Shown here: one piece after another, positions 8,095-13,332 of the stretch
How the letters are laid out: the number at the start of each line of letters is the position of its first letter
How positions within the stretch are numbered: position 1 is the first letter of the stretch
From: JAVEYA01 sp034003745
GTDB taxonomy: Bacteria > Bacillota > Peptococcia > DRI-13 > PHAD01
Direction of reading: 5' to 3'
Length of the DNA stretch: 13,332 bases
Assembly (NCBI GenBank): GCA_034003745.1
Contig: JAVEYA010000062.1
Coordinates: forward strand, 1 to 13,332
The notes under the pieces: generated by a model
What the model was told of the DNA's origin: nothing
The model's input: the letters and a program-made list of their open reading frames with translations, nothing else
The model's database searches: none
Translations under genes and position numbers: made by a program

Positions 8095-9474
8095 ATGTCC
8101 TTTGCTTATCAGGCCTGGCTCTTAAATCCGTTCGCACTGATGTCCCTGGCCATTGTTACAGGATGGTTCCTGGGCAAAATCAGAATTGGGCGCTTTGAAT
8201 TAGGCATCTCCGGCATCATGTTCACCGGAATGTTCATCGGCTGGGCGGTACTGCAATATGCTCAGGGAATACCGGACGGTTCCCCCGTCTTTAATACCGC
8301 CCGGAGCCTGATTGCGGCGGATATAATCGATAAGATTTATCTGGACTTGTTTATTATCCTGTTCATTGCCTCGGTAGGCTTGTCCTCCGCCAAAGACATC
8401 GGCGCGGTCATGAAAAAGTACGGTCTGAAGTTCATTATCCTGGGTTTTGTAATCACGGCTGTGGGGGCAGGGGGAACTTACGCAGCTGCGCTGATCAATA
8501 AAGATATCAATCCCTACGAAGCAGCAGGCGTCTACGTCGGCGCGCTGACCAGTTCACCGGGTTTGGGCGCTGCTTTGGAAACGGCCAAAGAAGAAGCGCG
8601 GCTGAAAATAGGTAAATATGAAAAAATGGCTGGGGATGAGCAAGACAGAGTTCTGAGAGTCCTGGACCCCAGTGGAGCCCTGCGGGCGGAAAATACCCCT
8701 GTTTTAAATGAGGAACAAAAAAATCAGTTCGTCAAAAATGCCGAAGCCGGTGTGGGTACCGGCTACGCCGTGGGCTATCCTTTCGGCGTATTGATTGTTA
8801 TTCTGCCGATGTATCTTTTGCCGGTTATTTTTAGAATCAATACCCAAGCGGAAAAGAAAGCGTACAGTCTGGAAATTGCCCGGGCCGGAAGCGCCAAAGA
8901 AAACGGTCTGCTGCCGGAAAACGCTTTTGATTTGGCGGCCTTTGCGGTGGTTTGTGTGTTCGGCTATACCGTCGGGATGATTGATGTGGATTTATCGGCG
9001 CTGGGACTGGGCCATTTTTCCCTGGGCGCGACAGGGGGCGTCTTAATCGGCGCGCTGGTATTGGGCCATATCGGCAGGCTCGGCCCTTTGAATTTTCGCA
9101 TGGAGGAAAAAATCCTCGGCAGCATCCGGGATATTGCCGTGGGTTTCTTCCTGGCTGCCGTGGGGCTGCGCTATGGGCATCACGCCTTTGACGCCGTATT
9201 GAAATCAGGACTGAATCTGGCGCTGACCGCCATCGTCGTCGGCTTGGCTGCAGTGCTGGCCGGGTTTATTCTCGGACGTTTCATTTTTAAAATCAACTGG
9301 TTGGTCTTATCCGGCGCCATCTGCGGGGGAATGACCTCCACGCCGGGGCTGGGCGCGGCTGTCGACGCTACCGGGAGCGACGGTCCGGCCGGCGGATATG
9401 GGGCGACGTATCCCTTTGCTTTGTTGGGGATGGTTATCTTTACGATTATTCTAAATAAGCTGCCGATGTTATAA
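8095..9474 (+). CDS. AspT/YidE/YbjL-family membrane transporter lacking the RCK domain
   Basis: This 459-residue membrane protein has two homologous halves, the hallmark of the aspartate:alanine exchanger (AspT/YidE/YbjL) family. Each half ends in the same signature: TSSPGLGAALETA (152-164) with YAVGYPFGV (224-232), and TSTPGLGAAVDATG (414-427) with YGATYPFALLG (435-445). Hydrophobic segments lie at about 12-26, 36-55, 82-97, 111-133, 225-246, 278-296, 308-326, 346-358, 372-396 and 440-453. AspT and YidE (about 550 residues) carry TrkA-C/RCK domains between the halves; here only a short charged linker (about 247-275) is present. The first half instead has a charged insert of about 50 residues (166-216) inside its signature. 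The substrate is unknown; dicarboxylate or amino-acid exchange is possible but unsupported. The start follows AAAGGAAG with 8-base spacing. Confidence 0.8.
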   Translation: MSFAYQAWLLNPFALMSLAIVTGWFLGKIRIGRFELGISGIMFTGMFIGWAVLQYAQGIPDGSPVFNTARSLIAADIIDKIYLDLFIILFIASVGLSSAKDIGAVMKKYGLKFIILGFVITAVGAGGTYAAALINKDINPYEAAGVYVGALTSSPGLGAALETAKEEARLKIGKYEKMAGDEQDRVLRVLDPSGALRAENTPVLNEEQKNQFVKNAEAGVGTGYAVGYPFGVLIVILPMYLLPVIFRINTQAEKKAYSLEIARAGSAKENGLLPENAFDLAAFAVVCVFGYTVGMIDVDLSALGLGHFSLGATGGVLIGALVLGHIGRLGPLNFRMEEKILGSIRDIAVGFFLAAVGLRYGHHAFDAVLKSGLNLALTAIVVGLAAVLAGFILGRFIFKINWLVLSGAICGGMTSTPGLGAAVDATGSDGPAGGYGATYPFALLGMVIFTIILNKLPML

Positions 9475-9477
9475 GAA

Positions 9478-9549
9478 GGGGCCGTCGCAAAATAGCGGAT
9501 CCTTCGCTTTACTCAGGATGACAGGCTATTTGGCGACAGCCTCATTTTT
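9478..9549 (+). terminator. Long inverted repeat with T-tract; terminator-like and probably a dispersed repeat
   Basis: The arms at 9478-9496 and 9525-9543 pair over 19 bp with two mismatches and one G-T wobble. A T5 run follows at 9545-9549, so it can terminate the transporter transcript, whose stop codon is at 9472-9474. The 28-base loop (9497-9524) contains GGATCCTTCGC and CTCAGGATGACAG, with an ATCCT/AGGAT mini-stem. I recall closely similar GGATCCTTCGC...CTCAGGATGACA strings recurring between genes in many bacterial genomes, so this may be a mobile or repeated palindromic unit used as a terminator. The pairing is read directly; repeat status is from memory. Confidence 0.6.
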
Positions 9550-9557
9550 ACTGAAAA

Positions 9558-9585
9558 GGGGACAAGGGACCTGTCCCTCTGTCCC
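9558..9585. repeat. REP-like GGGAC/GTCCC palindrome
   Basis: GGGAC occurs twice and GTCCC twice in mirror order: GGGACA-AGGGAC, then CT, then GTCCCT-C-TGTCCC. This folds into a 12-bp stem with a single bulged C and a minimal loop. I recall similar GGGGACAGG...CCTGTCCC palindromes as dispersed extragenic repeats in anaerobic bacteria, often attributed to REP-associated tyrosine (Y1) transposases. No transposase gene is in this window. Confidence 0.55.
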
Positions 9586-9623
9586 AAAAACAAGGCGCCT
9601 TCTCCGTTATACAGAGAGGCGCC
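9586..9623 (-). terminator. Intrinsic terminator of typA (possibly bidirectional)
   Basis: On the minus strand, directly after the typA stop, GGCGCCTCTC (9623-9614) pairs with GAGAAGGCGCC (9604-9594), leaving one bulged base and a 9-base loop. The sequence TTGTTTTT follows (9593-9586). This is a classic Rho-independent terminator. On the plus strand the same hairpin is followed by a T-rich run at 9625-9633, so it may also stop transcripts coming from the transporter side. Confidence 0.85.
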
Positions 9624-9629
9624 ATATTT

Positions 9630-11450
9630 TTATTGCGGTTGGGTTTTCATATATTTTTCCCGGTCGGCCTTTTTCAGGTACTTCTTGCGCAGGCGGAGAT
9701 TCTTGGGCGTAACCTCCAGATAATCGTGGTCGCCCAGGAATTCAACGGACTGCTCCAGGCTTAAGGTCAGGTTGGCCTTCAGCTTCACGGTATCGTCCTT
9801 GGTGGAGGAGCGCATATTGGTCAGGGCTTTTTCTTTGCAGACATTGACGACGATTTCCTGCTCGCGGCTGTTCTCGCCGACGATCATGCCTTCATACACA
9901 TTGACGCCCGGCCCGATAAACATGGCCCCGCGTTCTTCCGCCGATACGAGGCCGTACATGGTGGTCACACCGGTTTCCCAGGCGACGAGGGAGCCGTTTT
10001 TTCTTTTATTGGGGGCATCGGCCTTGACTGGTTTATAGGCCTCGAAGACATGATTCATCGTGCCGTATCCCCGGGTATCGGTGAGGAATTCCGTACGGAA
10101 GCCGACGAGGCCCCGGGCGGGAATGGAGTATTCCAGGCGGATCTGCCCGCTTTCATTATGCATATTGACCATCTCGCCGCGGCGTTCGCCGAGTTTTTCC
10201 ATAACGGGTCCGACATACTCTTCCGGCGTTTCCACGACCAGGTATTCGTAAGGCTCATGTCTGACCCCGTCAATATCGCGATAGATGACCTGGGGCTTGG
10301 AGACCTGGAATTCCAGGCCTTCGCGGCGCATTTTTTCAATGAGAATCGCCAGGTGCAGCTCGCCGCGGCCGGAGACGAGAAATACTTCGGGCTTATCGGT
10401 TTCCTCGACCCGCAATGATACATCCGTTTCCACTTCCTTAAACAATCTGGCGGAGAGTTTGCGGGAAGTCACCGGGTCGCCGTCCTGCCCGGCAAAGGGG
10501 GAGTCGTTGACCAGGAAGCTCATTTGGATGGTCGGTTCATCTATTTTTAAATAGGGCAGGGCTTCGGGAGATTCGGGATCGGTAATGGTATCGCCAACAT
10601 TGAATTCGCCCAATCCCGCCACCGCCACAATTTCCCCGATTCCGGCTTCTTCGATGTTGATTCGGTTTAAGCCGGCAAAACCAAAGAGACGGCTGATGCG
10701 GCTTACCGTGACAGCGCCGCTGCTGTTGATTAAGGCAACCTGAGCGCCGTTCTTGACAGTACCCCGCTGGACACGGCCGATGCCGATACGGCCCAGGTAA
10801 TCGCTGTAATCCAGGAGCGTCACCTGCATCTGCAGAGGGCCGTCCGTATCGCCGCCGGGCGCGGGGATATGCTCGATGATGGCTTTAAATAAAGGCTCCA
10901 AATTGGCGCCTTCATCGTCGGGATTAGCGGAAGCCCAGCCTTTAATGGCGGAAGCATAAATAATGGGGAAATCCAGGAGTTCTTCCGGGGCGCCCAATTC
11001 GATAAATAAATCCAGCACCTGGTCGACAATCACTTCAGGCCGTGCGTTATCGCGGTCCATTTTATTGATGACGACCAGCGGTTTCAGTTTCTGCTCCAGG
11101 GCTTTCTTCAGGACGAACCTGGTTTGCGGCATGCAGCCTTCCAGAGCATCGACCAAAAGGAGAACGCCGTTAACCATTTTCATGATGCGTTCCACTTCTC
11201 CGCCGAAATCGGCGTGGCCCGGGGTATCGACAATATTGACGGTGTAGTCGTTATACCGGATGGAGGTGTTCTTGGCCAGGATGGTGATGCCTTTTTCCCG
11301 CTCCAGATCATTGGAATCCATGACCCTGTCCTGAACCTGCGCATTTTCCCGGAAGGCGCCGGCCTGCATCAGCATTTTATCGACCAGTGTTGTTTTGCCG
11401 TGGTCAACGTGAGCAATAATGGCAATATTTCTGATGTATTCTGCGTTCAC
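9630..11450 (-). CDS. typA: Ribosome-associated translational GTPase TypA/BipA
   Basis: The product is 606 residues, the standard length for TypA/BipA, an EF-G-like GTPase that binds 70S ribosomes and acts in ribosome assembly and stress adaptation. All G motifs are intact: AHVDHGKTT (13-21), switch I REKGITILAKNTSI (51-64), VDTPGH (74-79), NKMD (129-132) and SAIKG (167-171). The EF-G-like and BipA-specific C-terminal domains follow. The start is a GTG at 11450-11448, preceded by GAAAGGA (11467-11461) with 10-base spacing, so the protein begins MNAEYIRNIAIIAHVDHGKT. It stands alone on the minus strand with its own promoter and terminator. It is divergent from the VCBS-like gene and convergent with the AspT-like gene. 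Confidence 0.97.
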   Translation of the reverse strand: MNAEYIRNIAIIAHVDHGKTTLVDKMLMQAGAFRENAQVQDRVMDSNDLEREKGITILAKNTSIRYNDYTVNIVDTPGHADFGGEVERIMKMVNGVLLLVDALEGCMPQTRFVLKKALEQKLKPLVVINKMDRDNARPEVIVDQVLDLFIELGAPEELLDFPIIYASAIKGWASANPDDEGANLEPLFKAIIEHIPAPGGDTDGPLQMQVTLLDYSDYLGRIGIGRVQRGTVKNGAQVALINSSGAVTVSRISRLFGFAGLNRINIEEAGIGEIVAVAGLGEFNVGDTITDPESPEALPYLKIDEPTIQMSFLVNDSPFAGQDGDPVTSRKLSARLFKEVETDVSLRVEETDKPEVFLVSGRGELHLAILIEKMRREGLEFQVSKPQVIYRDIDGVRHEPYEYLVVETPEEYVGPVMEKLGERRGEMVNMHNESGQIRLEYSIPARGLVGFRTEFLTDTRGYGTMNHVFEAYKPVKADAPNKRKNGSLVAWETGVTTMYGLVSAEERGAMFIGPGVNVYEGMIVGENSREQEIVVNVCKEKALTNMRSSTKDDTVKLKANLTLSLEQSVEFLGDHDYLEVTPKNLRLRKKYLKKADREKYMKTQPQ

Positions 11451-11497
11451 TGTAGTGTCATCCTTTCAAAGCAACTCAAAATTAAATTCACCATAAT

Positions 11498-11526
11498 ATT
11501 TTATTATGTCCACTAAACAATTACAA
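11498..11526 (-). promoter_or_regulatory. Candidate sigma-A promoter of typA
   Basis: On the minus strand, TTGTAA (11526-11521, 4 of 6 matches to TTGACA) is followed by a 17-base spacer and TAAAAT (11503-11498, 5 of 6 matches to TATAAT). Transcription would begin near 11491, giving a leader of about 40 bases before the GTG start. The box composition and spacing are read directly; activity is inferred. Confidence 0.6.
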
Positions 11527-11576
11527 GAATTATCTGGTTGAAGTACATATTCTGTATAAAAGGGAGGAATAAAATT

Positions 11577-12260
11577 ATGGTGATTACAACTATGCAGGCG
11601 GATGTGAACGGAGACGGTGTGCTGGATACGGTTTCCCTGACCGGGGAAAAGGATGCGGAAAGCGATATTTTTATCCGCAATATCACGCTGGTCATTCAAG
11701 ACGGCAAGACGGGCCAAACCACTTCCACTACCTTCGCCGACAACGCGGGATATAATCCCAGATTGTTTATCGGAGACTTTACCTGCGACGGAGTTGCGGA
11801 CATCCTGATCAGTATAGATTCAGGCGGGAGCGGAGGGTTCGGCTTTTATTATATCTATTCCTTTAAGGGGAATGTTCTGAAGAAACTCTTCGACGCGGAG
11901 CAGTTCAACGCCGCCTTCAAATATACCGTTACCTTCCGGGAGGGCTGTAAGGTCGCGGTAACGAGCGATTATTTCAAGCGGACCTATTTTATTGACGTCC
12001 GTTCCAGAGTTTCGTTTTATCAGGAAGAAGGCGTCTATGACAAGAATTGCCGGCTCCTGAAACCTACTTCCGGCTGGGTGCCCGGTTTAAATAACTTGTA
12101 TCCCGAGACCGGTTCCACCCCCAACTGTTATAACCTTTTAGCCCTGCAGCGGGTCATCGGACTATTCGGTGCGGATACCGTCGGTATTCTGGAAACCACC
12201 CTGGCCTGGGAAAAAAACCGATTCAAAGGGGTCAGTGAGCGCATTAGAAAGATAGATTAG
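11577..12260 (+). CDS. Hypothetical protein with FG-GAP/VCBS-like Ca-binding repeats
   Basis: This 227-residue protein has no signal peptide or membrane segment, so it looks cytoplasmic. Two calcium-loop motifs of the FG-GAP/VCBS (integrin-like propeller) type are visible: DVNGDGVLD at 9-17 and DFTCDGVAD at 67-75. Each is followed by a hydrophobic strand. A Gly/Ser-rich run (SGGSGGFG) follows the second loop. The C-terminal third has no recognised motif. Similar short VCBS-repeat proteins are annotated in spore-forming Firmicutes, but the function is unknown to me. The start at 11577 is set by AGGGAGG (11561-11567) with 9-base spacing; an upstream in-frame TTG at 11538 lacks such a site. No good promoter was seen in the 126-base divergent region. 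The MFS gene follows 64 bases downstream, so the two may be partly co-transcribed. Confidence 0.7.
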   Translation: MVITTMQADVNGDGVLDTVSLTGEKDAESDIFIRNITLVIQDGKTGQTTSTTFADNAGYNPRLFIGDFTCDGVADILISIDSGGSGGFGFYYIYSFKGNVLKKLFDAEQFNAAFKYTVTFREGCKVAVTSDYFKRTYFIDVRSRVSFYQEEGVYDKNCRLLKPTSGWVPGLNNLYPETGSTPNCYNLLALQRVIGLFGADTVGILETTLAWEKNRFKGVSERIRKID

Positions 12261-12264
12261 GGCT

Positions 12265-12325
12265 TTTAATATCCTTCCAGAAATATTAAAATATTTCTAT
12301 AATTTATTTCCGGGAGGATATTAGA
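12265..12325 (+). promoter_or_regulatory. Shine-Dalgarno-sequestering nested stem in the MFS leader
   Basis: TAATATCCTTCC (12267-12278) pairs with GGGAGGATATTA (12312-12323) over 12 bp with one U-G wobble. The pairing can extend through another U-G to the A of the start codon at 12325. It covers the whole ribosome binding site GGGAGG (12312-12317). The stem encloses a perfect hairpin at 12279-12298 and 13 unpaired AU-rich bases. A transcript carrying both arms should be poorly translated. This suggests translational control, such as a temperature-sensitive or protein-opened structure; the mechanism is inferred. Confidence 0.55.
12279..12303 (+). promoter_or_regulatory. Perfect inverted repeat abutting a consensus -10 box
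   Basis: AGAAATATT and AATATTTCT form perfect 9-base arms around AA at 12279-12298. The consensus -10 TATAAT occupies 12298-12303, sharing its first T with the repeat. The -35 region is poor: CTTCCA at 12274-12279 gives 3 of 6 matches with an 18-base spacer. If this promoter is used, transcription starts near 12310, the repeat fills the spacer as an operator might, and the RNA lacks the left arm of the stem that masks the ribosome binding site. Confidence 0.4.
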
Positions 12326-13332
12326 TGGAAAAGAAATACAAGATACTGCTGTTAATGTGTTTGTCTATGCTGCTGGGATATCTGCCCTGGTATAATTTCT
12401 CCGCCGTGGTCAATTTTATGGCCGACGAATTCAGCCTGACCTCCGGCGATATCGGCATCATCTTAGCTTCCATCCAGTTTGGCTATATTGTCGTTGTCCT
12501 CCTGACCGGGTGGCTCTCGGACAGAATCGGCGTCAATAAGGTGCTGGCCTGGTCGACTTTATTGACGGCTGTGTTTTCCACATCCTTTATCTGGCTGGCC
12601 CAGGGTTTCAAGAGCATTCTTTTCCTGCGTCTTTTAACAGGCTTGTCGGCCGGCGCGATTTACGCGCCGGGCGTCTCACTGTTGTCCAACTGGTTTGGCC
12701 CCAAACAAAGGGGGATGGCCATCGGGGCCTATACGGGAGCGCTCACTGCGGCCTACGCCTGTACATATTTTATCGCCTCGCCGCTGGCTGCCGCCTACGG
12801 CTGGCGGACGGGGGTACTGTGGACTTCCCTGCCCGTATTTGCGGCTGCCGTAATTTTGTTCTTTTTCATTGAAGATAAACCGGCCGTTGCACCGGAAGAA
12901 GAGGAGACCCCCGCAGACGTCACCGACGCCGCGCCGGCCGTAACGGCGAAGCCCGCGCCGGAGGGCGGCTATGCCGGTCCGGTGTTGATTACCTCATCCT
13001 ATATGGGGCATATGTGGGAATTATACGCCTTCTGGGGCTGGATCGGACCGTTCATGATGGCCTGCAGCTTCGCCGCAGGATATGACGAGGTTACCGCCAC
13101 CGCGGTGGGCGGACGGCTGGCCGCTTTTATCATCATGTTCGGCGTGCCTTCAGTTTATTTATGGGGCATGTTTGCCGATAAAGCAGGAAGAACCAAAGCA
13201 ATTATCATTGCCGCTTGCTGCAGCCTGATTGCCGAGTTCTTCCTGGGCTTTTTGTATGGACACTCCCTGGTAGCGATTACTGTGCTGGCGTTCGGGATCG
13301 GTTTTTGGGTTATTGCCGTGTCGGCTATCTAT
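12325..13332 (+). CDS. Major facilitator superfamily transporter (3' end beyond window)
   Basis: An open frame of 336 codons runs to the window edge without a stop. The N-terminal half has six predicted membrane helices. It shows the MFS motif A GWLSDRIGVNK after helix 2, the helix-4/5 region with RLLTGLSAGAIYAPG, and NWFGPKQRGMAIG. A long hydrophilic Pro/Ala/Glu-rich central loop follows (about residues 185-215). The second half begins with more helices and a repeated motif A, GMFADKAGRTK. MFS proteins move small solutes by proton-coupled or exchange transport. The substrate cannot be told from this fragment, although anion or organic-acid carriers share this general look. The start at 12325 follows GGGAGG (12312-12317) with 7-base spacing, within a leader structure that masks that site. 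Confidence 0.88.
   Translation, partial: MEKKYKILLLMCLSMLLGYLPWYNFSAVVNFMADEFSLTSGDIGIILASIQFGYIVVVLLTGWLSDRIGVNKVLAWSTLLTAVFSTSFIWLAQGFKSILFLRLLTGLSAGAIYAPGVSLLSNWFGPKQRGMAIGAYTGALTAAYACTYFIASPLAAAYGWRTGVLWTSLPVFAAAVILFFFIEDKPAVAPEEEETPADVTDAAPAVTAKPAPEGGYAGPVLITSSYMGHMWELYAFWGWIGPFMMACSFAAGYDEVTATAVGGRLAAFIIMFGVPSVYLWGMFADKAGRTKAIIIAACCSLIAEFFLGFLYGHSLVAITVLAFGIGFWVIAVSAIY

Noticed and set aside
9518..9712. Small plus-strand ORF across the intergenic palindromes
   Set aside because: It runs through three hairpins and into the 3' end of typA on the opposite strand; there is no ribosome site and its composition is repeat-derived.
11447..11461. Four-codon minus-strand ORF (ATG at 11461) whose stop overlaps the typA GTG
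   Set aside because: Its ATG overlaps the Shine-Dalgarno sequence of typA, so it cannot have a usable ribosome site of its own.
11538..11576. TTG at 11538 as start of the VCBS-like gene
   Set aside because: It has no ribosome binding site, and the ATG at 11577 has a strong AGGGAGG with 9-base spacing.
12279..12298. AT-rich inverted repeat as terminator of the VCBS-like gene
   Set aside because: The stem has only one G-C pair per arm and no clean T-tract follows, so it would be a very weak terminator.

Overview
This window looks like chromosomal DNA of a strictly anaerobic Firmicute (Clostridia or Negativicutes). The evidence is strong AGGAGG-type ribosome binding sites, a perfect HrcA/CIRCE heat-shock operator, moderate GC content, and a three-gene flavin/iron-sulfur complex typical of fermenters and acetogens. 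I cannot name the genus. The best guess from the redox operon is a Sporomusa-like or Peptococcaceae-like anaerobe. There are eight protein genes (one cut by the window edge), no RNA genes, no CRISPR and no insertion sequence.

Positions 1-5991 hold a tight plus-strand operon of a NuoE-like, a NuoF-like and a large fused protein. The fused protein joins an NfnB/GltD-type NADPH-flavoprotein to a NuoG-like iron-sulfur and molybdopterin-fold module. It has no H-cluster motifs, and the residue where formate dehydrogenases carry Cys/Sec appears to be Ser. The set matches the Sporomusa-type Nfn (Stn) electron-bifurcating transhydrogenase, expected to couple NADPH, NADH and ferredoxin pools. This is the most notable system here; it is recently described rather than unknown.

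Positions 5992-7974 hold htpG (Hsp90) behind a sigma-A-like promoter that starts 5 bases after the redox operon and carries a CIRCE operator. Then comes a short AspT/YidE-type membrane transporter (8095-9474). The 155 bases between it and typA contain three successive palindromes: a terminator-like long stem that resembles a dispersed repeat, a REP-like GGGAC/GTCCC palindrome, and the typA terminator.

Positions 9630-11450 (minus) encode the ribosome-associated GTPase TypA/BipA from its own promoter. Divergent from it are a small cytoplasmic-looking protein with two FG-GAP/VCBS-like Ca-binding loops (11577-12260) and an MFS transporter that runs off the right edge. The 64-base leader of the MFS gene is unusual. 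A 12-bp stem covers its Shine-Dalgarno sequence completely, encloses a second perfect hairpin, and overlaps a consensus -10 box, so translation may depend on where the transcript starts.
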